NCBI GenBank assembly: GCA_963621995.1
Contig: CAVFFZ010000001.1
Coordinates: 186,001-250,000, forward strand
DNA length: 64,000 nt
Direction: 5' to 3'
From: UMGS1663 sp963621995
Lineage (GTDB): Bacteria > Bacillota > Clostridia > TANB77 > CAG-508
Shown: piece after piece, positions 9,446-18,111 of the stretch
How positions within the stretch are numbered: the stretch's first letter is position 1
How the letters are laid out: each line of letters starts with the position of its first letter
Translations under genes and position numbers: made by a program
Notes under the pieces: generated by a model
The model's database searches: none
Told to the model about the DNA's origin: nothing
Seen by the model: the letters and a program-made list of their open reading frames with translations, nothing else

Positions 9446-10783
9446 TTATTCTCCTCTAAATAAATTAACTATTTTGGTAAATACATTATTTAGTTCTTCC
9501 ATAACATTTTCAGGCTCTTTTAATTCACTTAGTTTATGAGAATATTCAAAATCTGATGCTTTTGCTGGTTTCTTCGTAAATATTTCTTCTGGAAGCCCTA
9601 TCTTTCCTGAAGTAGTATTTATATTTTTATTCATATAATCTTGATACCATTCTTTAAGACCTATTAGTTTCTTATTTTCATATCCATATTTTTCATAATC
9701 ATGTAATTCTGGTCTTTCCATTCCGTATTCTTCTGTATTTCTTTCTAATGTATGTAAAAACTCATGCATTAAAACTTCTTCTGGAAAAGTATTAATCCTA
9801 GTATCATATTTATATACATAATTTTTATCATCATCTGGAAGTCTAATATTTGAATATCCTAAGCCTCTGTATTCCATAGCTCCAAGTCCTATCCAATCAT
9901 TTACAGGAATTGCCTTTTGTTGATTTATATCTCCTGTTCTAAAAGCTACAAATATATGATCATACTTTCCTTCTTTTATATATGGGTCTAGCACATCTTT
10001 TATATTGTATCCTGATACATAATAACCATTTTCTTCATCGTAAGATAATTGTGTAATTGGCGTAGTAACTTCTTCTATTTTATATGTTACTCTTATTTTA
10101 TTATAGCTCATTTCTTGCATAGAACTTTGAAAACGTCTCATACAAATTGAAATATCATCTTTATCTGTTTGTGTCAAACTCAATTTAACATTTTTATTAT
10201 CTATATTTACATCAACATAGTCAAACAACAAACATAAGAAATTCCATGTATTGCTTTCATCTTGAAATCCAGATTCTATTGTAAAATCTGAGAACCATGC
10301 AGTTCCTATGGTAGTATCTTCATTTCCTCCTAATCTAAAACCTAAATCTATTTTTTCTTTATTTTTAGAATTGAAATAAAGGGTTACTTCTGTCCAATCC
10401 GTTGTCCCTGTCACATTATCTGATTTTATCAATCCATCTTTAATACATATATGTGCCCCTGCATCTGTATTTTCTTTGCTTGTTCTTACATTTTGCGTTT
10501 TTATTTTGCACGTTACTTTATAAGGTGTATTTGGAGTTACATTTATCGTTTTATAAAACATAGCATCATTATAATTTGTATTTTCTATTTTATAACTGTT
10601 TGTATTTCCATATTTTACGTTACTATCCCTTTCAAAGTTGGAAAATCCCATATTATATTCTGCTTTTATATAGTCATTAAAATTATATTTTTGGTATATC
10701 GTATATGCCATATATATAAGTATTACAAAAACAACAATTGAAATGATATTTTTTATTAAATTAAAACTTTTTTTCTTTTGCAT
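9446..10783 (-). CDS. Predicted membrane-anchored metallopeptidase-like protein (HEFLH)
   Basis: This protein of about 445 residues has a basic start, a hydrophobic anchor at about residues 9-30 and an outer region. Residues about 60-170 look like a carbohydrate-binding-type jelly roll: YKTINVTPNTPYKVTCKIKT, TDWTEVTLYF and FSDFTIESG. Near residue 340 the sequence MHEFLHTLERN gives a zincin HExxH motif. A histidine in RPELHDYEKYG about 17 residues later could be the third ligand. The start at 10783 has GGAGGG at good spacing; an upstream in-frame ATG at 10831 lacks one. It has its own promoter and no functional neighbours. I do not recognise the exact family; substrate unknown. Confidence 0.7.
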   Translation of the reverse strand: MQKKKSFNLIKNIISIVVFVILIYMAYTIYQKYNFNDYIKAEYNMGFSNFERDSNVKYGNTNSYKIENTNYNDAMFYKTINVTPNTPYKVTCKIKTQNVRTSKENTDAGAHICIKDGLIKSDNVTGTTDWTEVTLYFNSKNKEKIDLGFRLGGNEDTTIGTAWFSDFTIESGFQDESNTWNFLCLLFDYVDVNIDNKNVKLSLTQTDKDDISICMRRFQSSMQEMSYNKIRVTYKIEEVTTPITQLSYDEENGYYVSGYNIKDVLDPYIKEGKYDHIFVAFRTGDINQQKAIPVNDWIGLGAMEYRGLGYSNIRLPDDDKNYVYKYDTRINTFPEEVLMHEFLHTLERNTEEYGMERPELHDYEKYGYENKKLIGLKEWYQDYMNKNINTTSGKIGLPEEIFTKKPAKASDFEYSHKLSELKEPENVMEELNNVFTKIVNLFRGE

Positions 10784-10811
10784 TTTTCCCTCCAATAACT
10801 TTATGTCTTTA

Positions 10812-10841
10812 ATTATAACACGATAATACATTTAAAAACAA
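10812..10841 (-). promoter_or_regulatory. Promoter of the HEFLH protein gene
   Basis: TTGTTT (10841-10836), an 18-base spacer and TATAAT (10817-10812), with TG one base before the -10 hexamer. The leader would be only about 20 bases. Confidence 0.55.
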
Positions 10842-10853
10842 GTTATATATAAA

Positions 10854-10929
10854 AAATGTGGCAAAAGGGTCGGTCTTTTTTGCCACACATTTTTTATGTG
10901 GCAAAAAAGGCCGACCCTTTTGCCACATT
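10854..10929. repeat. Inverted pair of REP-like hairpins (GTGGC class)
   Basis: Two units, each opening GTGGCAAAA and closing TTTTGCCAC, stand head to head around CATTTTTTA. The two 34-bp halves are reverse complements with one mismatch. The structure lies 4 bp after the ileS stop and probably ends that transcript. Confidence 0.8.
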
Positions 10930-10933
10930 TAAT

Positions 10934-13900
10934 TTATATTTTTTCTACTTCTATTTGAAGTTTTTCGCCATTTATTGATGTTTCTGTGTAATTGTTTCTT
11001 TCAGCATTGTATATAATTTCGTTTGCTAATGTATCTCTTTGAATTTGCTCTGCAAACTTTTTAATTACATTTTTTAACATTTCATTTCCAGCAACATAAA
11101 GGTTAATTCTATCTAATACTTCAAATCCACTATCTTTTCTCATATTTTGTACTTTAGATAAAATTTCTCTTACATACCCCTCTTCTTTTAGTTCTTCAGT
11201 AATTGTAGTTTCTAATACAACACCAATTTCACCTTCGCCTGCAAATGCAAATCCATCTTTTCCTTGCATTGTAATTAAAAGATTTTCGCTATTTAATGAT
11301 ATTGTTTCTTCTCCTACTTTTATTACTTCTTCTTCACCTTTTTGAATTTTTAGTGCAAGTTCCATTTGATTTTTCTTTGCTATTTCTTGTTTAATTTGTG
11401 GTATTAATTTTCCATAAGTTCTTCCTAATACTGGTAGATTTGGTTTAATTTCAAAATTAACATACTTTGACATTTGGGCTCCAAACTCTACTTTTTTGAT
11501 GTTTAATTCATCTTTTACTATATCTGCATAGTATTTTGGAAGCGTACTTACTGAAATTAGCATTTCTGAAAGTGGTTGTCTATTTTTAATATTTGCACTA
11601 TTTCTTGCACTTCTTCCTAATTTTACTATTGTATAAGCTAAGTCCATTTCTTTTTCTAAGACTTTATCTATAGCACTTTCATCTGCTTCTGGCCAAGTAC
11701 ATAAATGTATACTTTCTGGAGCATTTTTGTCTAAGTTCACTACTAAGTTTTGATAAATTTCTTCTGTAATAAATGGTACAAATGGTGCACAAATTTTTGC
11801 TAAAGTAGTTAATACTTTATATAGTGTTACATATGCGCCTATTTTATCTTCTGTTAGAGACTCACTCCAATATCTTTCTCTGTTTCTACGTACATACCAG
11901 TTAGATAAGTTGTCTGTAAATTCTTCTATTTCTATTGCAGCATTTGTTATATCGTATTTATCTAATTTTTCTTCTATATCTTTTATTAATGTATTTAATT
12001 TAGAAATTATCCATTTATCCATTACATTTTCTGATTTGAAATCTACATATTCTAATGGGTTAAATTTATCTATTTCTGCATAAAGTACATAGAATGAGTA
12101 AACATTCCATAATGTAGACAAGAATTTTCTTTGTGTTTCTTCTACATCTTTTATAGAAAATCTTGTTGGTAGCCATGGTGCTGAAGATGTATAGAAATGC
12201 CATCTTGTAGCATCTGCTCCTACTGAATTTAATACTTCAAATGGATCTACAACATTTCCTAAATGTTTAGACATTTTTAAACCTTTGCTATCTAAAACGT
12301 GTCCTAATACTATACAATTTTCAAATGGGTTTGTATCAAATATACATGTTGAAATTGCTAAAAGAGTATAGAACCATCCTCTAGTTTGGTCAACAGCTTC
12401 TGATATAAATTGAGCTGGGAAGTTTTTATCAAACAATTCCTTATTTTCAAATGGGTAATGTAATTGTGCAAAAGGCATAGATCCTGAATCAAACCAGCAG
12501 TCTATAACTTCTTTTTCTCTTACCATTTCTCCACCACATTCTGGACATTTTAGGTGAATTGGGTCTAAGTATGGTTTATGTAGTTCTACATTTTCTGGTA
12601 CATTTATACCTTTTTCTTCTAATTCTTTTCTAGAACCTATACATTCCATATGACCACATTCACAACGCCATACTGGTAGTGGTGTTCCCCAATATCTATC
12701 TCTTGAAATACCCCAATCTATAACATTCTCTAGGAATTTTCCAAAACGACCTGTTCTAATTGTGTCTGGCATCCAGTTAATTTTGTTATTGTTTTCTAAT
12801 AACTTATCTCTAACTGCTGTCATTTTCACAAACCAGCTTTCTTTTGGATAATATAAAAGTGGTGTATCACATCTCCAACAATGTGGATAGCTGTGTGTAT
12901 GTTTAGCAGAGTTAAATAATTTATTTTGTTTAGCAAGCCAAATACATACATCTTTATCACAAGTTTTAACAAATCTTCCTGCCCATGGTTCAACCTCTGG
13001 TACGAATTTTCCTTCTTTATCTACTAAGTTTACAAATGCAATACCATTTTGTTTTGAAACAAAGCTATCGTCTTCACCATAAGCTGGTGCAATATGAACT
13101 ATACCTGTACCATCTGTTAAAGTTACATAGTCTCCATGAATTACAACAAATGCTTTTCCTTCTGGTTTTGCAAATGGCATTAATTGTTCATATTTCATTC
13201 CTAATAATTCAGAACCTTTTACTTCTTTTACTATTTCGTATGGAATATCTTTTAGAACTGCTCCAATTAAATCTTTAGCTAAAATGTAGATTTCTTCTGC
13301 CCCTTCTTCTTGCATTTTTCCATCTATAACTGGTTTTTCTACTTTTACATAAGCATATGTATATGCTTTATTTACGCAAAGCGCTAAGTTAGAAGGTAAT
13401 GTCCATGGAGTTGTTGTCCATGCTAAGAAATAAACATTCTCCTCTCCTTCTACTTTAAATTTACATGTACATGTTAAATCTTGTACATCTTTGTAGCCTT
13501 GTGCAACCTCGTGTGAAGAAAGAGCTGTTCCACATCTTGGGCAATATGGCATAACTTTATGTCCTTGATATAAAAGACCTTTATCCCACATTTGTTTTAA
13601 AGCCCACCATTCAGATTCTATATAGTCGTCATGATATGTAACATATGGATGTTCCATATCTACCCAGTAACCTATTTGGTTTGTCATTTTTTCCCACATA
13701 GAAACATATTTAAATACGCTGTCTTTACATTCACCTATGAATTTTTCAACACCATAATCTTCAATTTGTTGTTTTCCTGAAATTCCAAGTTTTTTCTCAA
13801 CTTCAAGTTCAACTGGAAGGCCATGAGTATCCCAACCTGCTTTACGAATTACATTGTAACCCTTCATAACTTTATACCTTGGTATAATATCTTTCATAAC

Positions 13901-14089
13901 CCTTGTTAATATATGACCAACATGTGGCTTTCCATTAGCTGTTGGAGGTCCATCATAAAAAGTAAAATATCTTTTACCTTCATTAATAGCAAAATTTTTA
14001 CGGATAATATCCTCTTTATCCCATAAATCTTTTACTTCATGTTCCATTCCAACAAATCCATTTTCTTTAAGTTCAACTTTCTTGTACAT
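10934..14089 (-). CDS. ileS: Isoleucyl-tRNA synthetase
   Basis: This class I enzyme charges tRNA-Ile and edits valine. The protein is about 1051 residues. The HIGH motif is PHVGH in DGPPTANGKPHVGHILTR at about residue 50, the editing domain has TTTPWTLPSN and HGLPVE nearby, and KMSKS appears as LKMSKHLGN at about 600. Cysteine pairs CECGHMEC and CPECGG in the middle probably bind zinc. The length and long C-terminal extension fit the long IleRS class found in clostridia. The start has AAGGAG about 8 bases upstream; an ATG 16 codons earlier lies inside REP-like sequence. A T-box sits two genes upstream, before the DUF1653 gene. Confidence 0.95.
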   Translation of the reverse strand: MYKKVELKENGFVGMEHEVKDLWDKEDIIRKNFAINEGKRYFTFYDGPPTANGKPHVGHILTRVMKDIIPRYKVMKGYNVIRKAGWDTHGLPVELEVEKKLGISGKQQIEDYGVEKFIGECKDSVFKYVSMWEKMTNQIGYWVDMEHPYVTYHDDYIESEWWALKQMWDKGLLYQGHKVMPYCPRCGTALSSHEVAQGYKDVQDLTCTCKFKVEGEENVYFLAWTTTPWTLPSNLALCVNKAYTYAYVKVEKPVIDGKMQEEGAEEIYILAKDLIGAVLKDIPYEIVKEVKGSELLGMKYEQLMPFAKPEGKAFVVIHGDYVTLTDGTGIVHIAPAYGEDDSFVSKQNGIAFVNLVDKEGKFVPEVEPWAGRFVKTCDKDVCIWLAKQNKLFNSAKHTHSYPHCWRCDTPLLYYPKESWFVKMTAVRDKLLENNNKINWMPDTIRTGRFGKFLENVIDWGISRDRYWGTPLPVWRCECGHMECIGSRKELEEKGINVPENVELHKPYLDPIHLKCPECGGEMVREKEVIDCWFDSGSMPFAQLHYPFENKELFDKNFPAQFISEAVDQTRGWFYTLLAISTCIFDTNPFENCIVLGHVLDSKGLKMSKHLGNVVDPFEVLNSVGADATRWHFYTSSAPWLPTRFSIKDVEETQRKFLSTLWNVYSFYVLYAEIDKFNPLEYVDFKSENVMDKWIISKLNTLIKDIEEKLDKYDITNAAIEIEEFTDNLSNWYVRRNRERYWSESLTEDKIGAYVTLYKVLTTLAKICAPFVPFITEEIYQNLVVNLDKNAPESIHLCTWPEADESAIDKVLEKEMDLAYTIVKLGRSARNSANIKNRQPLSEMLISVSTLPKYYADIVKDELNIKKVEFGAQMSKYVNFEIKPNLPVLGRTYGKLIPQIKQEIAKKNQMELALKIQKGEEEVIKVGEETISLNSENLLITMQGKDGFAFAGEGEIGVVLETTITEELKEEGYVREILSKVQNMRKDSGFEVLDRINLYVAGNEMLKNVIKKFAEQIQRDTLANEIIYNAERNNYTETSINGEKLQIEVEKI

Positions 14090-14114
14090 CTTTCTTTTCT
14101 CCTTTCCGAACACC

Positions 14115-14157
14115 AGGGACGGTCCTTTTCGTTCCATTTTCGGAACACTTGGGACAC
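14115..14157. repeat. REP-like repeat, GTTCC class
   Basis: AGGGACGGTCCTTTTC is followed by GTTCC-ATTTTC-GGAAC and CACTTGGGACAC. It matches both long copies in the grpE-dnaK gap. It lies between the DUF1653 gene and ileS, close to the ileS ribosome site. Confidence 0.75.
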
Positions 14158-14219
14158 TTCTTTATTTTTATTACATTAGTAATGTTTCCTTTTGGTGTTT
14201 TTATTACTTTTTTGTACAT

Positions 14220-14477
14220 TTATTTTTTAAAATTTCCTGCTACGCTTTTTATATTTTGTAATTCAAATCTATATTTTTGTGTAACATTTGGATACTTTTT
14301 GTGGTCAACTTCTGACAAAAACATTTCTTTTGGTCTTATCCATAAACTATTATCTTCATATAATCTTCTATATACGACCATTTCTTCTTTTGTTTCAGAG
14401 TCTTTTGCAATATCTTCTACTAAATAATAGTCACCTTTGAAGTGCTTGTATATTCCTTTTATTTTTAGTCCTTGCAT
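14220..14477 (-). CDS. DUF1653 domain protein
   Basis: This small cytoplasmic protein of about 85 residues contains the DUF1653 signature: GIYKHFKGDYYLVEDIAKDS, VVYRRLYEDNSLWIRPKEMF and a terminal VTQKYRFE. The biochemical role of the family is unknown. The start MQGLKIKG is 9 bases after AGGAGG; another ATG two codons upstream is only 3 bases from it. It stands between an isoleucine-type T-box leader and ileS, so it would be transcribed under T-box control together with ileS unless the REP-like hairpin after it stops transcription. Confidence 0.8.
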   Translation of the reverse strand: MQGLKIKGIYKHFKGDYYLVEDIAKDSETKEEMVVYRRLYEDNSLWIRPKEMFLSEVDHKKYPNVTQKYRFELQNIKSVAGNFKK

Positions 14478-14625
14478 ATACATTTTCCTCCTTTTCTTAC
14501 ATTTAGTTTTGTAACCCAATGTGATTATAAATTTCACAATCTATTTGCATATTTAAGAGCAACAGACTCTTAATAAGCAGGTTTTCTGTTTTAGTGTAGA
14601 CATACACACTATTTATATAGCATCA

Positions 14626-14892
14626 AAAAACTCTACTTCATCCTACATAGGACGAAATAGAGTTTAAACTTTCCGTGGTACCACCTAAATTGAAAATAAA
14701 TTAATTTTATTTTCCACTTATTTTCTTTAACGCAGAATTACGTTTAAACTTAATCTTTTTTCAAATTTCAGTTTAAAAACTAAAAGGTGATAACAAATAA
14801 AATAGTTTCTACTAGAATTTCACCAAGTATCTAGCTCTCTTAAGGCTTTTTTTATTTGTGTTGTCCTTGCATAACGTTTTTATATTTACATT
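14626..14892 (-). promoter_or_regulatory. T-box leader, probably isoleucine-specific
   Basis: The T-box core GGTGGTACCACGG (14674-14686) is followed by a terminator: ACTCTATTTCGTCCT pairs with AGGATGAAGTAGAGT before TTTTTT. A Stem I-like region upstream has GAGAGC and GGTG; GTTATCACC offers ATC followed by A as an isoleucine specifier, though an ATT in CTATTTTA cannot be excluded. The next synthetase gene downstream is ileS, after one small gene. Confidence 0.85.
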
Positions 14893-14898
14893 GCAATT

Positions 14899-14927
14899 AT
14901 ATTATCACTTTTTTTGCTTATTTGCAA
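14899..14927 (-). promoter_or_regulatory. Promoter of the ileS T-box transcript
   Basis: TTGCAA (14927-14922), 17-base spacer, TAATAT (14904-14899). The -35 hexamer is identical to that of the tyrS T-box promoter. Confidence 0.55.
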
Positions 14928-14989
14928 GTGTATTTTGAATTTTATTTTTATGGTTTAATTTTATTTTCTTTTTTATACAATCCAAAAAA

Positions 14990-15770
14990 TTATTTTCCTA
15001 TAAACATTTGAACGTAAATTTTACCATATTTAGAGCCATTAACTACGCCTATTCCAGTATAATTAAAACTACTGTTTAATATATTTGCTTTATGCCCTGA
15101 AGAATTCATCCATGCTGTTACTGCTGCTGAATTGCTTGAATTTCCTGCAATATTTTCTCCTGCTGTTTTATATGATACTTTAAAACTATTTAGCATATCA
15201 AATGGTGACCCATATGTTGGTGATGTGTGTGAAAAATAGTTGTTATTTACCATATCTTGTGCTTTTATTTTGGCAACATTTTGGACTTCTGAGTCAATTT
15301 TTAAAGCTGAAAGTCCATTTTTTGTTCTTTGCTCATTTATTAAATTAAATACTTCTAATTCATCTGCAGTTAGTCCTGATGTATTTGTTGTATTCCCACT
15401 TCCATCTGTTGTTCCGTCAGTTGAGCCTCCCCCAGTTGAACTTCCACCGCTATTTGGATAAACTGCTTTTACATATTGTTTACTTACTGCTCCTACATAG
15501 TCTCCTTCCACTTGTACAATGTACCAATTTCCAACTCCTGCAAAAACTCGTATATACTCATTTTTATTAACTCTTGCAACGACTGGGTAATTTGTTCCGT
15601 GGTCCGCTTCTAACATTTAAACTACTCGCTGTAACTATTCCAGTAGAGAAGTCTAATTTATAGTAATGTTGCATTCCAAATGAACTTGTAACTTTTGTAA
15701 TTGTAAAAGTAAAAACAAATAATAATAGTATTTTTAAAATTGTACTTTTCTTTATTTTAATAATTCTCAT
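14990..15770 (-). pseudogene. SH3/CAP (SCP) secreted protein with a frameshift
   Basis: The first part (15770 down) encodes a signal-like hydrophobic start and an SH3b beginning TASSLNVRSGP. The second part continues the SH3b with GTNYPVVARVNKNEYIRVFA in another frame, then a Ser/Gly/Thr linker and a CAP domain (LTADELEVFNLINEQRTKNG, NNYFSHTSPTYGSPF, AGENIAG, WMNSSGHKANILN). The two parts join exactly if one base is removed from GGACCACGGAACA, near plus-strand G 15599. This is either a recent one-base insertion that inactivates a secreted CAP protein or a sequencing error; the rest of the gene is well preserved. Related clostridial proteins are secreted and sporulation-associated (YkwD type). 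Confidence 0.75.
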
Positions 15771-15833
15771 TAAAACCTCCTAAACATTTTTATTTAATTT
15801 TATTACGTTTAGAATGTCCTTTATTACTATAAA

Positions 15834-15863
15834 TAAGTAAAAGCCACAGCAAATTTACTATGG
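15834..15863 (-). terminator. Weak terminator-like hairpin
   Basis: CCATAG and CTGTGG pair around TAAATTTG, followed on the minus strand by CTTTTACTT. It lies between spoIIQ and the CAP gene. Confidence 0.4.
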
Positions 15864-15879
15864 TTTTGTTTTGATAGTT

Positions 15880-15906
15880 AAATTTTTAGGTCCGTCCCTA
15901 AAATTT
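15880..15906. repeat. REP-like hairpin, decayed
   Basis: AAATTTTTAGG and CCCTAAAATTT enclose TCCGT, giving the GGTCCGTCCC core with a different outer word. Confidence 0.5.
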
Positions 15907-15992
15907 AAAAATTATTCTAAATCGTGTCTTGATAATATTTGTGCTGGTCTTTTTCTGTATAATGGCTTGTCTCTTTGCCATTAATATAACAT

Positions 15993-16026
15993 AAAAGCTA
16001 AAAGTTTTCTACACTTTTAGCTTTTT
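15993..16026. terminator. Intrinsic terminator after spoIIQ
   Basis: AAAGCTAAAAGT and ACTTTTAGCTTT form a 12-bp stem with a six-base loop. On the plus strand it is followed by TTTTTT and on the minus strand by TTATG. It lies about 80 bp past the spoIIQ stop. A broken GGGAC repeat piece sits between them at 16058-16082. Confidence 0.55.
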
Positions 16027-16102
16027 TATTTTGATATTTTCCATTCATTTTTTTATGTTCCAAAAGGGACAGTTTAACTCAAAGCGAACTTTCCAAATGG
16101 TA

Positions 16103-16933
16103 TTATTTTATATAAAGTGTTGGGTTTAAATTGGTGTCATTTTTTTGTATTTCGAAATGTAAATGTGATGCATCTGCAATCTCAAATGTAGCTGTATTTC
16201 CAACTGTTCCTAATGTTTGACCTTTCTTTACATTTTCTCCTTCACTTACAAATTCAGCTGTTAGTAGGTTTGAGTATATTGTTTCATATCCATTTACATG
16301 TTCTACTACAACTGTAATTCCATATCTAGGGTCGTTTTTTATAGATTTTACTGTACCTTCTGCTGAAGCTTTTACAACTGTTGCTTTGTCTGCTTTAATA
16401 TCTACTCCCATATGTGTTACCCATTCTTTAAGTGTATTTGAGTATATTAATGTGTCTTTTGCAAATTCTACTGTAATTTCTCCTTCTACTGGTTTTATAA
16501 AAGTAGGATCTGGTACTTTTTCTTCTTTTTTAACTTCTGGCTGTTTTACCACATTCTCTTGAATTTCATTTGTTTTAATTGTATTTTCTTTTGTTTCTTT
16601 TTCCATATTTGAAGTATTAATTGCTATTTTATTTACTTCTACATTATTCTGTTGTCCATTTATTTGCTCATTTTCTTCTTTAAGTTCATTTACAGTTTTA
16701 CCTATACTTGAACTCGCTTGTGATGAGCTTTGTTCATTAATGTTCATTAATTCTGTAATACTGCTTTTATTAGTCTTAGCCATTTCTATATTTTTATCTA
16801 GAAAATTGTTATATATTAAAAAAGTAATAATAAATGCAACTACTGCAATAATTAAAACTGAAAGAGAAATTATAACTATTTTCTTTGTTTCCCTCTCTTC
16901 GTTAAAAAATTGTCTCCTATTCCTTCTTCTCAT
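16103..16933 (-). CDS. spoIIQ: Stage II sporulation protein SpoIIQ (M23/LytM domain)
   Basis: SpoIIQ is the forespore membrane protein that holds mother-cell SpoIIIAH and helps engulfment. The 276-residue protein has a basic start, a membrane segment at about 19-41, a long polar linker and a C-terminal M23 domain from about 150. The zinc ligands are complete: HMGVD (His174, Asp178), His212 and HLH (257-259). Clostridial SpoIIQ proteins commonly keep this site, unlike the Bacillus subtilis one. AAGGAGG lies 7 bases before the ATG. It follows spoIID, as in Bacillus, after a 137-bp gap that contains a SigF-type promoter. Confidence 0.88.
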   Translation of the reverse strand: MRRRNRRQFFNEERETKKIVIISLSVLIIAVVAFIITFLIYNNFLDKNIEMAKTNKSSITELMNINEQSSSQASSSIGKTVNELKEENEQINGQQNNVEVNKIAINTSNMEKETKENTIKTNEIQENVVKQPEVKKEEKVPDPTFIKPVEGEITVEFAKDTLIYSNTLKEWVTHMGVDIKADKATVVKASAEGTVKSIKNDPRYGITVVVEHVNGYETIYSNLLTAEFVSEGENVKKGQTLGTVGNTATFEIADASHLHFEIQKNDTNLNPTLYIK

Positions 16934-16967
16934 GTGTATTCCTCCTTAATTTATTTTTCTTTAGTTA

Positions 16968-16996
16968 CATTCTTTCCCTTTTTTTAACATTTATAC
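16968..16996 (-). promoter_or_regulatory. SigF-type promoter of spoIIQ
   Basis: GTATA (16996-16992), 14-base spacer, then GGAAAGAATG (16977-16968), which fits the forespore consensus GGNNANANTN. spoIIQ is SigF-dependent in Bacillus. The site lies about 35 bp before the spoIIQ start. Confidence 0.6.
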
Positions 16997-17070
16997 AAAC
17001 TCATTACTTTTAAATGTTAGATTTTTCTAATTTATAGTTATCTTTTTTATTTTTAGCCTTACTAGCTGTT

Positions 17071-18087
17071 CTATATATTAGAAATTTCTACTCCTGTGTA
17101 AAAATGTTTTATTATTTCTTCGTAGTTTTTCCCTTCTTTTGCCATGCTGTCTGCACCTGTTTGGCTCATGCCTACCCCATGTCCATAGCCTAACACCGAA
17201 AAATAAATATTATCACCCTGTACTTCTATATTAAAGTTAGCTGACTTTAACCCCATAAGTGTTCTTATTTCTACTCCTGAAAATTCCTTATTTCCTATTT
17301 TTATCTTTTTAACTCTGTTTCCGTCTGTGTATTCTAAAACAGCAATACAATTTTCGTTACTAAAGTCTATTTCAAAATCTGAATATTTTTCTTTTATGTT
17401 ATTTACAAATTCTTGCTTAGTTATAGTTACTTCTGATTTATATTGTGAATATGCATCTTCTCCTGCAGTCGAAACAGATTGTAAATATGGGTATCCGCTT
17501 CCTCCCCAAACATTTAAAGTTGTTTCTGTTTTTCCTCCACTATTTGAATGGAAAAATGCATTAATTGCCTTTCTTTCATAAGTAATATATTTTCCTTTTG
17601 TGCTTTCTACCGCTTCTACAATTTTGTTCCAGTTACCCTCTTTTGAATTTTCTTCCCATTTAGCTAACCTGTCTTCCTTAGAAATCCATGCTTGACAACA
17701 GCTTGAGTTGTCACAAATATTTGCCTCCCCGTGTTTTCCTTCATTATTCTCTATTTTGTATATTGTATATGTTCTAGCAACAACAGCTTGTGCTTTTAAA
17801 GCTTCTGTTTCAAAGCTTGCTGGCATTTCTGCAGATACCACCCCATACAAGTACTCATCTAATCCTATTTCTTCTATTTGTTCTGTTTTTGTATGTAATA
17901 ACTTTATAGTATTATATTTATTATAATCATATTCTTTAGGTGTTTCTTCTTTCGTAATAGTGCTTTGGCTTGTCTCATTTTCATATGTGTTAGTATTGAC
18001 CTGTTTTTCTTCTCTTTCAGTAAGTAATATAGGAATTAAAAAGCATATTAATACAAATATGAAAATATAACCTAAAATCTTTTTCAA
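17071..18087 (-). CDS. spoIID: Stage II sporulation protein D
   Basis: SpoIID is a mother-cell lytic transglycosylase that cuts denuded peptidoglycan during engulfment. The 338 residues include an N-terminal membrane anchor at about 5-22 and a SpoIID domain with VSAEMPASFETEALKAQAVV. Glu87 matches the known catalytic glutamate. Two cysteines in DNSSCCQAW and the ends HSNSGGKTE and GYGHGVGMSQTGA are also typical. It starts 24 bp after sigF, so it can be read from the spoIIA operon, although a SigE promoter inside the sigF 3' end is expected from other species; I did not find a convincing one. Confidence 0.95.
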   Translation of the reverse strand: MKKILGYIFIFVLICFLIPILLTEREEKQVNTNTYENETSQSTITKEETPKEYDYNKYNTIKLLHTKTEQIEEIGLDEYLYGVVSAEMPASFETEALKAQAVVARTYTIYKIENNEGKHGEANICDNSSCCQAWISKEDRLAKWEENSKEGNWNKIVEAVESTKGKYITYERKAINAFFHSNSGGKTETTLNVWGGSGYPYLQSVSTAGEDAYSQYKSEVTITKQEFVNNIKEKYSDFEIDFSNENCIAVLEYTDGNRVKKIKIGNKEFSGVEIRTLMGLKSANFNIEVQGDNIYFSVLGYGHGVGMSQTGADSMAKEGKNYEEIIKHFYTGVEISNI

Positions 18088-18111
18088 ATTTTCTTTTCCC
18101 CCTAATATTTT

